In this document: one piece after another, positions 52,222 through 61,728 of the stretch
Position numbering within the stretch: position 1 is the first letter of the stretch
How the letters are laid out: each line of letters opens with the position of its first letter
From: Paraburkholderia ferrariae NBRC 106233
Lineage (GTDB): Bacteria > Pseudomonadota > Gammaproteobacteria > Burkholderiales > Burkholderiaceae
Assembly (NCBI RefSeq): GCF_000685035.1
Contig: NZ_BAYB01000019.1
Coordinates: 110,643-174,642 of the forward strand
DNA length: 64,000 nt
Direction: 5' to 3'
Notes under the pieces: model-generated
What the model was told of the DNA's origin: nothing
The model's database searches: none
The model's input: only the letters and a program-made list of their open reading frames with translations
Translations under genes and position numbers: made by a program

Positions 52222-53262
52222 TCAAACCAGCGTGCCGAGCGTCCGGGCAGTCGTTTCGACGACGAGCAGCCCGGCGCGCAAACCGGGTTTGACGGAGGGA
52301 TTGGGGAACACGATGCGCTCTTCCTCGTGCGCGACGACGTAGCGATAGCCGCCGTCGTTGGCGAGCACGGTGCCGCGCGCGAACGGCGTGAAGTTCGGCA
52401 CGTCGGCGGCCACGTGAAGCTCGAATGCGTCGCTTTGCTTCGTGATCTGGCCCATCACCGTGAACACCCGCGGCAACGGCGCCTCCGGGTCGGGCGCCAC
52501 GCCCGCCACGAGGCGGCGCACTGCGGCGTCCGCATTCGCAAAGCGTGCGAGATCGTTCTGGCCGAACGGCTGCACCTTGCCGAGTTCGAGCGTGCACGCC
52601 GTGGCGCCGCAGGTATCGGCCGTGAACGACGAGTACGTTGCGCCCCTCTCCGTATGGATCAGCACGCAGCCGATGCGGGCGTCGGCGAGCCACGCGAACA
52701 TCACGCGCGAAGGCAGCGCGCCCGTGTACGGCAGCAACGCGAACTGCTCGAATGCGGAGGCGCGGATGGCCGTATGCATGTCGAGGTGCCAGCGCGCATG
52801 CGGTGCCTCGGACGCCGCCGCGAAAAAGCGCTGGGCGTGCGTTTCGAGCGCGGCGGCACGCGGAGCTTCGGCGCTCTCGCCCACGCGCGCGTGACGGCCG
52901 CCGAACAGGCGGTTCAGGTCGTCGTCGAGATAACGGCGCGCTTCGCGCATCGCGCCCACGTTGCCCAGCACCACGAGGACGCGGCACGCAAGCGCGGCGC
53001 GACCCGCCGCGATATCGGCCACATGCTGCGAGAGCAGTTCGATCGGCGCGGTCTCGTCGCCGTGGACGCCGGCCGAGAGCAGCACGCTCTTCGTCGCCCT
53101 ATCCGCATGGGCGGGTTCGAGTTGCAGCACGCCGTCGTCGAGCCATTGCCAGCGCGCGCCGCTTTCGAGCGTGCCGCGCGCCGCCGCCTCGTTCGCGGGC
53201 CGCGACCCCGCGAGCGTGTAGCGCAGGAAGTCGGCGAGCAACGGTTCAGCGCTGGAAGTCAT
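52222..53262 (-). CDS. astE: succinylglutamate desuccinylase AstE
   Basis: A 346-residue zinc hydrolase catalysing the last AST step, N-succinylglutamate to glutamate plus succinate. The zinc ligands are in SAGVHGDETAPIELL (H and E) and WHLDMHTAIR (H). The catalytic Glu is likely in ACTLELGKVQPFG. Length is close to E. coli AstE (322). It starts inside astB, overlapping it by 17 bases, so it is translationally coupled. Confidence 0.95.
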   Translation of the reverse strand: MTSSAEPLLADFLRYTLAGSRPANEAAARGTLESGARWQWLDDGVLQLEPAHADRATKSVLLSAGVHGDETAPIELLSQHVADIAAGRAALACRVLVVLGNVGAMREARRYLDDDLNRLFGGRHARVGESAEAPRAAALETHAQRFFAAASEAPHARWHLDMHTAIRASAFEQFALLPYTGALPSRVMFAWLADARIGCVLIHTERGATYSSFTADTCGATACTLELGKVQPFGQNDLARFANADAAVRRLVAGVAPDPEAPLPRVFTVMGQITKQSDAFELHVAADVPNFTPFARGTVLANDGGYRYVVAHEEERIVFPNPSVKPGLRAGLLVVETTARTLGTLV

Positions 53263-54586
53263 AGAGCGAGCCGAGGCCGAGGATCTGCGTGAGTTCGTCG
53301 AGCGCCGTGCGCGACTCGACGAGCAGCATCGGGTCGGTCAGGTCCTGCGGCGCGAGGCGGTCGCGATAGTGCTTCTCGATCCACGCGTCGAGGCGCGCGA
53401 ACAGCTTCTCGTCGATCCAGACGCCCGGCGCCACGGCTGCGCGCTCGGCGTCCGAGAGCGCCACGCGCAGGCGCAGGCAGGCAGGCCCGCCGCCGTTCTT
53501 CATGCTTTCGCGCAGATCGAACACGAGCACTTCGTCGATCGGCCCGCTCTTCGCCACCCGTTCGTCGAGGTAATTCGCCACGCACGGATTCTCGCGGCAT
53601 TCCTGCGGCACGACGAGAACCTGCGAACCGTCGGCACGGCTCAGCAACTGGCTGTTGAACAGATACGACGACACCGCGTCCGCCACGCTCACCTGCGCGT
53701 CGGGCACCTCGATCACGTGGAACGGCGCGCCGTGCGCCGCGAGCTTCGTGCGCAGTTCGTCGTACACGGCCTGTTGCTCCACGAACGCCCGCTCGTGGCA
53801 GAACAGCGTGCTGCGGTTGCCCACGGCGATCACGTCGTTATGGAACACGCCCGCGTCGATCACATCGGGGCTTTGCTGCGCGAACACAGTCGAATCGACC
53901 GCGAGGCCATGGCGCTGCGCCACCGCGCGGCTCGCCTCGAACGTCTGCCGTGCCGGGAAGCGCCTGGGCTCCGGGCCGCGGCGGTATTCGCTGCGACCGT
54001 AGACGAAAAATTCCACGCCGCGCTCGCCGTATTGCGCACAAAAGCGCGTGTGGTTCGCCGCGCCTTCGTCGCCCAGCGCGGGCGTGCCGGGCAGTGCCTC
54101 GTGCACCACGAAATGGTCTGCATTGCTGAAGATCGCGCCGAGCGTGCGGCCCGTGGCTTCGTGCTCGATCGCGCGGTGCAGCTTGCTGCACAGGTTCGCG
54201 GGCGTGAAATGCACGCGGCGGTCGGGCGTGTCGGCAGACGGGCTCACGGTCGCCGCATTCGCGGTCCACATGGCCGAAGCGGAACTCGCCGCGGCCAGCA
54301 GTTCCGGCGCTTCCTTCGCGGCCTTGGCAATGGCGTCGGCATCCTTGCCGCTGAAACCGAGCTCGCGCAACAGCCGGATGGACGGCCGCTCCTGCGGCGG
54401 CAGCACGCCCTGGGCAAAGCCCAGATCGGCAAGCTGCTTCATCTTGCGCAATCCCTGGCGTGCAGCAGCCTTCGGGTTGGCGACGGACTTCTCGTTGTTC
54501 TGCGACGCCACGTTGCCGAACGACAGGCCGGCATAGTTGTGGGTCGGGCCGACGAGTCCGTCGAAGTTGGCTTCAAGGGTTTGCAT
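53246..54586 (-). CDS. astB: N-succinylarginine dihydrolase AstB
   Basis: A 446-residue cytosolic enzyme that converts N2-succinylarginine to N2-succinylornithine, releasing two ammonia and CO2. The N-terminus ANFDGLVGPTHNYAGLSFGN is diagnostic. The nucleophile cysteine is in SMKNGGGPACLRLRVAL near residue 367. Length equals E. coli AstB (447). The start at 54586 (MQTLEANF) aligns with the family; ATGs slightly upstream would add MMRTT. It lies 14 bases after astD. Confidence 0.97.
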   Translation of the reverse strand: MQTLEANFDGLVGPTHNYAGLSFGNVASQNNEKSVANPKAAARQGLRKMKQLADLGFAQGVLPPQERPSIRLLRELGFSGKDADAIAKAAKEAPELLAAASSASAMWTANAATVSPSADTPDRRVHFTPANLCSKLHRAIEHEATGRTLGAIFSNADHFVVHEALPGTPALGDEGAANHTRFCAQYGERGVEFFVYGRSEYRRGPEPRRFPARQTFEASRAVAQRHGLAVDSTVFAQQSPDVIDAGVFHNDVIAVGNRSTLFCHERAFVEQQAVYDELRTKLAAHGAPFHVIEVPDAQVSVADAVSSYLFNSQLLSRADGSQVLVVPQECRENPCVANYLDERVAKSGPIDEVLVFDLRESMKNGGGPACLRLRVALSDAERAAVAPGVWIDEKLFARLDAWIEKHYRDRLAPQDLTDPMLLVESRTALDELTQILGLGSLYDFQR

Positions 54587-54600
54587 CGTCGTCCTCATCA

Positions 54601-56064
54601 TCAGAATGCGAGGCCCGGCGAAACGCTCGCGGGCATCTGCAGTTGGGCGCTCTCGACCGAGGCCATCGGCCAGGCGCAATAGTCGGCCGCGTAGTACGCG
54701 CTCGGGCGGTGATTGCCGGAGCGGCCGGGGCCGCCGAACGGCGCACCGCTCGACGCACCGTTGGTGGGCCGGTTCCAGTTCACGATGCCGGCGCGGACTT
54801 CGCGTGCGAAGCGATACCAGAGCGCTTCGTCGTCGGCCAGCAGCCCTGCCGAGAGACCGAAGGCCGTGTCGTTGGCCTGCGCGATTGCGTCGTCGAAGCC
54901 CGCGTAGCGGATCACCTGGGCGAGCGGCCCGAAGTGCTCTTCGTCGGGCAGATCGGCCACGCCGGTCACGTCGAGAATGCCGGGGGTGACGAAGCCGAGC
55001 GCGGGGTCGCGCTGCGTCATCGTCAGCAAGGCGCGGGCACCGCGTTCGAGCAGCATCGTCTGCGCGCTCACGAGCTTCGCCGCCGCGCGCGCCGAAATCA
55101 CGGCGCCCATGAATGGCTGCGGCTCGGCGTTGTATTCGCCCACGGCAATGCGCTCGCTCACTTCGACCAGGCGCGCGAGGAAGCGATCGCCGAATTCGCC
55201 CGTCGGGACGAGAATGCGGCGTGCGCAGGTGCAGCGCTGCCCCGCCGAAAGAAACGCGGACTGGATGGTGTGGTGCACGGCCGCGTCGATGTCCGCCACC
55301 GGCGCGACGACGAGCGGATTGTTGCCGCCCATCTCCAGCGCAAGCACGATCTCGGGCCGGCCGCCGAACTGGCGATGCAGGAGCGTGCCCGTGTCCGAGC
55401 TGCCCGTGAAAAAGAGCCCGTCGATCTGGCGATGGTTCGCGAGGGCCACACCCGTATCGCGCTCGCCCTGCACGAGATTCATCACGCCGGCAGGCAGCCC
55501 CGCCTCGCGCCACAGCTCCACCGTCACGCGCGCAACCTCGGGCGCGAGTTCGGACGGCTTGAACACCACTGTGTTGCCGGCGATCAGTGCGGGCACGATG
55601 TGGCCGTTGGGCAGGTGGCCCGGGAAGTTGTACGGCCCGAACACGGCCACGACGCCATGCGGGCGGTGGCGCAGCACGGCCACGCCGTCGGCCATCGGCG
55701 AGCGCTTCTCGCCGGTGCGCTCGCCATAGGCCGTGATCGAGATCGCGACTTTCGCGGCCATCGAAGCCGCTTCGGTGCGCGCTTCCCACAGCGGCTTGCC
55801 GGTCTCGCGGCCGATCGCCTGCGCGAGCCGCTCCTTGTGTTCGGCGACGAGCGCCGCAAAGCGGCGCGCGATCTCGCAGCGCGCTTCAAAGGGCGTTTGC
55901 GACCAGTCGCGAAAAGCGCGGCGCGCGGCGCTCACGGCGCGGTCCACGTCATCGGCGGTCGCGGACTGGCCGCTCCACACCGTCTCGCCGGTCCCCGGGT
56001 TGCGCGAGGCGAAGGCGGGGCCCGAGGCCGCCTGCCATTGCCCGTCGATGAAAAGCTCGTTCAT
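54601..56064 (-). CDS. astD: N-succinylglutamate 5-semialdehyde dehydrogenase AstD
   Basis: A 487-residue NAD-dependent aldehyde dehydrogenase. The catalytic residues are visible: Glu in LALEMGGNNPLV and Cys in FLSAGQRCTCARR, with the cofactor motif LFFTGSSDTG. The C-terminus SGNHRPSAYYAADYCAWPMASVES matches AstD. The start at 56064 (MNELFIDGQW) matches the family. An in-frame ATG at 56082 overlaps the aruG stop as ATGA and would add six residues, so it may be the coupled start. Confidence 0.96.
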   Translation of the reverse strand: MNELFIDGQWQAASGPAFASRNPGTGETVWSGQSATADDVDRAVSAARRAFRDWSQTPFEARCEIARRFAALVAEHKERLAQAIGRETGKPLWEARTEAASMAAKVAISITAYGERTGEKRSPMADGVAVLRHRPHGVVAVFGPYNFPGHLPNGHIVPALIAGNTVVFKPSELAPEVARVTVELWREAGLPAGVMNLVQGERDTGVALANHRQIDGLFFTGSSDTGTLLHRQFGGRPEIVLALEMGGNNPLVVAPVADIDAAVHHTIQSAFLSAGQRCTCARRILVPTGEFGDRFLARLVEVSERIAVGEYNAEPQPFMGAVISARAAAKLVSAQTMLLERGARALLTMTQRDPALGFVTPGILDVTGVADLPDEEHFGPLAQVIRYAGFDDAIAQANDTAFGLSAGLLADDEALWYRFAREVRAGIVNWNRPTNGASSGAPFGGPGRSGNHRPSAYYAADYCAWPMASVESAQLQMPASVSPGLAF

Positions 56065-56078
56065 GGTCATTCCCACCG

Positions 56079-57116
56079 TCATTGCTGTTGTGGCTTCTGT
56101 GCGGGGCCGAGCACGCGCACGGCGTCGCCCGCCGCGACGTTCAGCGCCGCCGCTTCTTCGGCACTCAGTCTGAATACGCCGTCCTGCACGATGCCGGCGG
56201 CAAAGCCCACGCGGAAATCGCCCGTCGAGGTGTTCGAGACGAGCGAGCGCAAGCCCGCCGCGTCGGCCCCCGGCGTGCCGATTTCGAGGGGCACCACCAC
56301 GCTTTCGCGCACGGTGCGCAGGTCGGCGATATGGCATTCGAGAACCGGGCCCGCATCGAAGATATCGACGTGATTCTCGTAGCGCAGGCCCTCGGCTTCG
56401 AGCATGCGGCGCGCCGGTATGGTGTCGGCATGCGTGCGCCCGACGACGGCCTGCGCCTCCTCGGGCAGCAGCTCGACGTACACGGGATGGCGCGGCATCA
56501 GTTCGGCGAGGAACGACTTGCGGCCGTGCGCGCTCAGGTAGTCGGCGGCGTTGAAATCGATTTGATAGAAGTGCGAACCGACGGCACGCCAGAACGGCGA
56601 GGTGCCGTCCGCGTCGAAGTGGCCGCGCAGCTCCGCGCAGATGCGCTCCGGAAAGCGGTCGCGGAACTGCGCGAGAAACATGAAACGCGAGCGCGACAGC
56701 AGGCCGCCCACGCCCGCGGCGCGGTAGCGCGGCGAGAGGAACAGCGAGCAGACCTCCGCATAGCCCGTGAGGTCGTGCGAGATGTTGAGCGCGCGCATGC
56801 GCGTCCAGATGCCCAGGTCCTGGCTCGCGTGCACCACCGTGCTCACGCGGTAGTTATAGAACGGCTGCTGGAGCCCCACCGCCGTTTCGATGCCGCACAC
56901 GCCCGCCACGTCGCCCGTGGCCGTGTCTTCCATCACGAAGAAGTAGCCGGCCTCGGCAGCCGTCGCCTCGCCCGCGAGCGTGCGCCGCGTGCGCGCGATG
57001 CGCGCCATCAGCGCGTCGCGGTCCGGCTTGAACGTGGTGAGGCCCGGGCCGGTTTCCTGGGCGAGCGAGACGAGCGCATCCACATCGCCCGTCTGCACGA
57101 CGCGAACCACGATCAT
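56079..57116 (-). CDS. aruG: arginine N-succinyltransferase, beta subunit
   Basis: A 345-residue AstA-family protein, second subunit of the enzyme that moves succinyl from succinyl-CoA to arginine or ornithine. It has the family N-terminus VVRVVQTGDVDALVSLAQETGPGLTTF, FYNYRVSTVVHASQDLGI, VCSLFLSPRYRAAGVGGLLSRSRF and FDAGPVLECHI. It overlaps aruF by four bases (ATGA). Two tandem AstA paralogues are the P. aeruginosa aruF-aruG arrangement, in contrast to the single astA of E. coli. Confidence 0.94.
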   Translation of the reverse strand: MIVVRVVQTGDVDALVSLAQETGPGLTTFKPDRDALMARIARTRRTLAGEATAAEAGYFFVMEDTATGDVAGVCGIETAVGLQQPFYNYRVSTVVHASQDLGIWTRMRALNISHDLTGYAEVCSLFLSPRYRAAGVGGLLSRSRFMFLAQFRDRFPERICAELRGHFDADGTSPFWRAVGSHFYQIDFNAADYLSAHGRKSFLAELMPRHPVYVELLPEEAQAVVGRTHADTIPARRMLEAEGLRYENHVDIFDAGPVLECHIADLRTVRESVVVPLEIGTPGADAAGLRSLVSNTSTGDFRVGFAAGIVQDGVFRLSAEEAAALNVAAGDAVRVLGPAQKPQQQ

Positions 57117-58225
57117 TGCGCCTCTCCCATCGATGAGTTGTCCGTATCAGAAGTTTCTCGCCACAGCGGCGCACAGCGCACGACATCGCCGTCCTGCACG
57201 CCGAGCGCGGCACGCGCCGCAGCGCCGAGCGGCGCCTCCCCGAGCAGCGCATGGCGCGGCGCGCGAGCCGCCCTTGCGCGGGCCGCATCTTCCCGCAGCG
57301 CGGGCAGGTTGGCCAGCACGCAGCGGAACTCGCCCGCGCGCTGGCTCGCCACCATGTACGACGTGCCCTGCACCGCTGCCGCCGCTTCGCGCACCGCGCG
57401 GCTCTCGTTGTCGGCCACCGAGGCCGTGCGATCCACCTGCGCGGTGAGCACGGGCCCGGCGTCGAAAATATCGACGTAGCGGTCGGGCTCGAAGCCCTCC
57501 TCCAGGTGAATTTCATACGCGAGCAGCGCGCTCGGATCCGGCTCGCCCAGGACGCGCTGCGCGGCTTCGGGCAGGAGCGGCACGTAGATCGGATAGGCCG
57601 GCATCACCTCCGCGATGAAGGTGCGGCTGCGGCCGCCCGAGGCCATTTCGATGTCCTTGAAATCACGCCCGAAGAACTTGCGCCCCACCGCCTCCCAGAA
57701 CGGCGACGCGCCTGCCTCGTCGGTCACGCCCAGCAGGAGCGAGAACACCTCGGGCGTGAAGCGGCGGCGGTTCATCGCCACGTACATCATGCGCGCGCGC
57801 GACATCAGGTGCGCGGCGGCATCGCCGCGCAGCGACGGGTCGATATAGAAGCCCGCGAGGCGGCTCTTGCCCGTGAGTTCGTGCGACATCTGCAGCGCGT
57901 GGATCTTGCGGTTCACGTGCAGTTCGCGCGAGGCGTGAATCAACGCGTCGTTGCGAAACGCGTAGAAGGGCTCGGAGTAGCCGGCCGCCGCCACGAGGCT
58001 CGACGTGCCGACGAGCTTGCCCGTGGCCGAATCTTCGAGCACGAAGAGATAGAACTCCTCGCCCGGAAAATCGACCTCGGCGCGAAACGAATCCTCGGAG
58101 AGCGCGATGCGCGCCTCCAGCGCCGCGCGGTCGTGCGGCAGCGAATGCAGCACCGGCTGCGCGGTGCGCGCCATGTGCGCGATCGCGTCCAGATCGGAGA
58201 GTCTGGCGGGGCGAACGAAGAGCAT
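57113..58225 (-). CDS. aruF: arginine N-succinyltransferase, alpha subunit
   Basis: A 370-residue AstA-family protein, first subunit of arginine/ornithine succinyltransferase. It has LFVRPARLSDLDAIAHMARTAQPVLHSLP at the start, FYAFRNDALIHASRELHVNRKIHALQMSHEL, GFYIDPSLRGDAAAHLMSRARMMY and FDAGPVLTAQVD. It is about 25 residues longer than the beta subunit, mainly in the Ala/Arg-rich part after residue 310. Located between astC (58 bases upstream) and aruG (overlapping). Confidence 0.94.
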   Translation of the reverse strand: MLFVRPARLSDLDAIAHMARTAQPVLHSLPHDRAALEARIALSEDSFRAEVDFPGEEFYLFVLEDSATGKLVGTSSLVAAAGYSEPFYAFRNDALIHASRELHVNRKIHALQMSHELTGKSRLAGFYIDPSLRGDAAAHLMSRARMMYVAMNRRRFTPEVFSLLLGVTDEAGASPFWEAVGRKFFGRDFKDIEMASGGRSRTFIAEVMPAYPIYVPLLPEAAQRVLGEPDPSALLAYEIHLEEGFEPDRYVDIFDAGPVLTAQVDRTASVADNESRAVREAAAAVQGTSYMVASQRAGEFRCVLANLPALREDAARARAARAPRHALLGEAPLGAAARAALGVQDGDVVRCAPLWRETSDTDNSSMGEAQ

Positions 58226-58283
58226 CGTCGGTCCTGTGTCAGTGAAGGGGGCGCGGGAAGCGGTGTGCCGGTCGGCGGTCCGC

Positions 58284-59498
58284 TCAGCGGCCCACCACGT
58301 CCTCGAAAGCCTGTTCGAGGCGCACGAAGCCCTCGGCCAGATCCGCTTCCGGGATGATGAGCGACGGGGCGAAGCGCAGCACGTCCGGGCCCGCGATCAG
58401 CATCATCACGCCGCGATTGGCCGCTGCCGTGAGGAAGTCCTTCGCGCGGCCCCGGTAACGCGCGGTCAGCTCGGCGCCGATCAAAAGGCCCTTGCCGCGA
58501 ATGTCGCTGAAGACGTCGAAGCGCTCGTGCAGCGCCGCGAGCTTCGCCCGGATCGTTTCGCCGCGCGCGCGCACGCCGGCGAGCAGCGCCGGGTCGCTCA
58601 CGAGATCGACCACCTTGCCCGCAATCGCCGCGCCGAGCGGATTGCCGCCGTAGGTCGTGCCGTGCACGCCCACCTTGAAGTGCGCGGCGAGCGCTTGCGT
58701 GGTCAGCATCGCGCCGATCGGGAAGCCGTTGCCGAGCGCCTTGGCCGTGGTCAGGATATCGGGCGTCACCCCCGTGTCCTCGTAGGCGTAGAAGTGGCCC
58801 GTGCGGCCCACGCCGGTTTGCACTTCGTCGAAAATCAGCAGCGCGCCGTGCGCGTCGCAGGCTTCGCGCAGCGCGCGCAGGAAGGCCGGATCGGCCGGAA
58901 TCACGCCGCCCTCGCCCTGCACCGGCTCGACGATCACGGCGCAGGTTTGCGCGCCGATCGCGGCGCGCGCGGCCTCGATGTCGTTGTACGGCAAATGACG
59001 GATGCCGCCCGGCACGGGGCCGAAGCCTTCGGAATACTTGGGCTGGCCACCCACGCTCACCGTGAAGAAGGTGCGGCCGTGAAACGACTGCGTGAACGAG
59101 ACGATTTCAAACTTCTGCTCGCCAAAGCGTTCGAACGCCGCGCGGCGCGCGAGCTTGAGCGCGGCCTCGTTGGCCTCGGCGCCGGAGTTCGCGAAGAACG
59201 CGCGGTCCGCGAAGGTCAGCGCTTCGAGCTTCTGCGCGAGGCGCAGCACCGGCTCGTTGGTGTAGCCGTTGCCGATGTGCCAGAGCTTGCCGCCCTGGTC
59301 GTTCAGGACGCGCAGCAGTTCGGGGTTGGCGTGGCCGAGGGCCGTCACGGCGATCCCGCCCGCGAAGTCGATGTAATCGCGCCCTTCGGTGTCCCACACG
59401 CGCGAGCCGAGGCCGCGATCGGGCACGAACGGCGCCGGGGAGAAACACGGCACCATCACTTCGTCGAAGGTCTTGCGGGTCACAGTCTGGTCGTTCAT
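58284..59498 (-). CDS. astC: succinylornithine/acetylornithine transaminase AstC
   Basis: A 404-residue class-III PLP aminotransferase. In the AST pathway it converts N2-succinylornithine to the semialdehyde. PLP contacts are ANSGAEANEAALKLAR, FDEVQTGVGRTG, and the Schiff-base Lys in ILTTAKALGNGFPIGAM. Such enzymes often also act in arginine biosynthesis (ArgD); the ast context assigns it here. First ast gene after argR, with 175 bases between. An ArgR-type half-site lies in that gap. Confidence 0.95.
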   Translation of the reverse strand: MNDQTVTRKTFDEVMVPCFSPAPFVPDRGLGSRVWDTEGRDYIDFAGGIAVTALGHANPELLRVLNDQGGKLWHIGNGYTNEPVLRLAQKLEALTFADRAFFANSGAEANEAALKLARRAAFERFGEQKFEIVSFTQSFHGRTFFTVSVGGQPKYSEGFGPVPGGIRHLPYNDIEAARAAIGAQTCAVIVEPVQGEGGVIPADPAFLRALREACDAHGALLIFDEVQTGVGRTGHFYAYEDTGVTPDILTTAKALGNGFPIGAMLTTQALAAHFKVGVHGTTYGGNPLGAAIAGKVVDLVSDPALLAGVRARGETIRAKLAALHERFDVFSDIRGKGLLIGAELTARYRGRAKDFLTAAANRGVMMLIAGPDVLRFAPSLIIPEADLAEGFVRLEQAFEDVVGR

Positions 59499-59609
59499 GG
59501 CAAATCCTCTCAGGCTCAAAACAGGCTCGGGGCCCTCGCACGCGCGGCGCGCGCGGCACGGTCGGGGGGCGCTTCGATAACAGGTGCAGTGTAGGCAAGC
59601 GCGCTGCAA

Positions 59610-59630
59610 ACGTCTTGCGTGTGCGCGACA
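59610..59630 (-). promoter_or_regulatory. ArgR (Pseudomonas-type) half-site upstream of astC
   Basis: Minus-strand TGTCGC-N8-AA-N5, an exact fit to the half-site pattern I recall for the AraC-type ArgR of P. aeruginosa. It is 112 bases upstream of the astC start, next to the gene for an ArgR homologue. The neighbouring positions hold only weak second half-sites. Confidence 0.5.
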
Positions 59631-59673
59631 TATTCTTTCGCGGCCGGTGCGCCCGCGCGCGGCGCCGGCCCGT

Positions 59674-60801
59674 TCATTCCTGCCCGGGCGGTTCGACGAG
59701 CGCGCCCGCGCGCGGCTCGGCGGCCACGCCGCCATGCTGGCGCTCGATCCAGTTGCGGCGGTCCTCGCGCGGCGTCACGCCGAAGCGTTCGCGGTACGCG
59801 TTCGAGAAGTGCGCCGCCGACGAAAACCCGCACGCAAGGCTGATCTGCACGACCGATTTGCTCGTGCGCTGCAATTGCGAGCGCGCTTTCGCAAGCCGCA
59901 GGCCCAGGTAGTACTTCGACGGCATGGCGCCCAGATACTGGCGAAAGAGCCGCTCGAGCTGCCGCCGCGAAACGCCCACGAGGCCGGCGATTTCGTCGGT
60001 CGTGAGCGGGTCTTCGATGTTCGCCTCCATCAGCAGGAGCGCGTCGTTCAGGCGCGGATGGCGCTCGCCCGGCGCCGTCACGAACGGAATGCGCTGGCGT
60101 TCGTCGCCGCTGCGCAGCGTGCTCGCGCCAAGCGCGTCGGCAATGCGCTCGGCCAGTTCCGGGCCGTGATCGCGGCCGATCATCGCGAGCATGAAGTCGA
60201 GCGTGGCCTGGCCGCCCGCGCAGGTCGCGCGATCGCGGTCGATCTCGTAGAGGTGCTGCGTGACGATGGTGCGCTCGAACTGCTCGGCGAACTGCTGGTA
60301 GGTCTCCCAGTTCGCGGCCACGCGGTAGCCCTGCAACTGCCCCGCCATCGCGAGCCACCAGATGCCGTGGTGGATGCCCGTGACGAGCGGCGTGCGCTGC
60401 CCCACGCGCGCGAGGCTCGCAAGAAAGAGGCGGTAGTCGGCGAACTGCTGGTAGCGCTCGGTCACGACGATCAGCCAGTCGCACGCGAGCGCGTCGCCGA
60501 AGGTGCCGTCGGCCGGCCACTGCGCGCCGCCCGAAAGCGGCACGGGGCGCCCGTTCCACGACAGCATCTGCCAGCGGTAGAGCGCGCGGCCGTCGATCTC
60601 GTTGGCGAGATGGAGCGCATCGACAATCGGCCCTACGCCCGACATCGACACCGGCGGCAGCGCCACGATCGCAACCTGGGTGGTGCGGCCCGCCCGCGCG
60701 GACGCCGCGCCCGCAAGCGGCGCCGGCGCCCCGCCCGGCGTGGCGGGCGCAGCGGCCAGAGCGGCAAAGGCGGCGGGAGCGGAGGAACTGGAACGGATCA
60801 T
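59674..60801 (-). CDS. argR: AraC-family arginine regulator (ArgR, GATase1-like)
   Basis: A 375-residue regulator. After an Ala-rich N-terminus of about 40 residues it has a DJ-1/PfpI (GATase1)-like ligand domain (about 42-225; VAIVALPPVSMSGVGPIVDALHLAN, then CDWLIVVTERYQQFADY). An AraC-type double HTH is at the C-terminus (DPLTTDEIAGLVGVSRRQLERLFRQYLG, then VVQISLACGFSSAAHFSNAYRERFG). This layout matches P. aeruginosa ArgR (about 330 residues), which activates the aot and aru operons with arginine. It is unrelated to the E. coli ArgR repressor. Confidence 0.9.
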   Translation of the reverse strand: MIRSSSSAPAAFAALAAAPATPGGAPAPLAGAASARAGRTTQVAIVALPPVSMSGVGPIVDALHLANEIDGRALYRWQMLSWNGRPVPLSGGAQWPADGTFGDALACDWLIVVTERYQQFADYRLFLASLARVGQRTPLVTGIHHGIWWLAMAGQLQGYRVAANWETYQQFAEQFERTIVTQHLYEIDRDRATCAGGQATLDFMLAMIGRDHGPELAERIADALGASTLRSGDERQRIPFVTAPGERHPRLNDALLLMEANIEDPLTTDEIAGLVGVSRRQLERLFRQYLGAMPSKYYLGLRLAKARSQLQRTSKSVVQISLACGFSSAAHFSNAYRERFGVTPREDRRNWIERQHGGVAAEPRAGALVEPPGQE

Positions 60802-60870
60802 CGTCGGCTTGCGGGCCTCGTTGCGGTGAGGCGGGCGCGGTACGGTACGCGGCGGCGCACGGTCCCGCGC

Positions 60871-61674
60871 TTACTTCAGGCTGCCCGAGAGGAACTGGCG
60901 CAGGCGCTCGCTCTTCGGATTGCCGAGCACATCGGCAGGCGTACCCTCTTCCTCGGTGCGGCCCTGATGCAGGAACATCACATGATTCGAGACGTTGCGC
61001 GCGAAACCCATTTCGTGCGTGACGACGATCATCGTCCGGCCTTCTTCGGCGAGCTTCTGCATCACTTTGAGCACTTCGCCCACGAGTTCGGGGTCGAGCG
61101 CCGAGGTGGGTTCGTCGAAGAGCATCACGTCCGGGTGCATGGCGAGCGCGCGCGCAATCGCCACACGCTGCTGCTGGCCGCCCGAGAGATGCGACGGATA
61201 CTGTTTCTCCACGCGCGGCGCGAGCCCCACCTTTTCGAGGTATTCGCGCGCGCGCTCCTCGGCTTCCTTGCGCGGCACGCCCAGCACGTGCACGGGCGCT
61301 TCCATCACGTTTTCGATCACGTTCATGTGCGACCAGAGATTGAAGTGCTGGAACACCATGGCGAGCTTCGTGCGGATGCGCTGAAGCTGCTTGTGGTCGG
61401 CCACGTCGAGGTCGCCGTGGCGGCCCGCCTTCGTGCGCACGGTCTCGCCGTCCACCACGATCTCGCCGGCATTGGGCTTTTCGAGGAAGTTGATGCAGCG
61501 CAGGAAGGTGCTCTTGCCCGAGCCGCTCGCGCCGATGATGCTGATCACGTCGCCCTTCTTCGCGTCGAGCGAGACGCCCTTGAGCACCTCGTTGTCGCCG
61601 TAGCGCTTGTGGATGTCGCGCGCGACCAGTTTGCTCGCGCTGGATTGCGTGGCGGGTTGCGTCGTCTGAGGCAA
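60871..61674 (-). CDS. aotP: basic amino acid ABC transporter ATP-binding protein
   Basis: A 267-residue ATPase of the HisP/ArtP/AotP type. Walker A is GASGSGKST, the Q-loop follows near VFQHFNLW, the signature is LSGGQQQRVAIARAL, and Walker B is VMLFDEPTSALDPE with a downstream VTHEMGF switch histidine. It energises uptake of arginine/ornithine through the two permeases encoded just upstream. 69 bases separate it from argR. Confidence 0.93.
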   Translation of the reverse strand: MPQTTQPATQSSASKLVARDIHKRYGDNEVLKGVSLDAKKGDVISIIGASGSGKSTFLRCINFLEKPNAGEIVVDGETVRTKAGRHGDLDVADHKQLQRIRTKLAMVFQHFNLWSHMNVIENVMEAPVHVLGVPRKEAEERAREYLEKVGLAPRVEKQYPSHLSGGQQQRVAIARALAMHPDVMLFDEPTSALDPELVGEVLKVMQKLAEEGRTMIVVTHEMGFARNVSNHVMFLHQGRTEEEGTPADVLGNPKSERLRQFLSGSLK

Positions 61675-61728
61675 GATGGGTCTCCAGAATGGCGGTAAGG
61701 CGCGGTGCTGCGTGCGATGCCCGGTGCT

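Noticed and set aside
59499..59673. Possible sigma-54 promoter upstream of astC, as in enteric bacteria
   Set aside because: The best candidate (CGCAAG-N4-TTTGCA area) lacks the essential GG of the -24 element.
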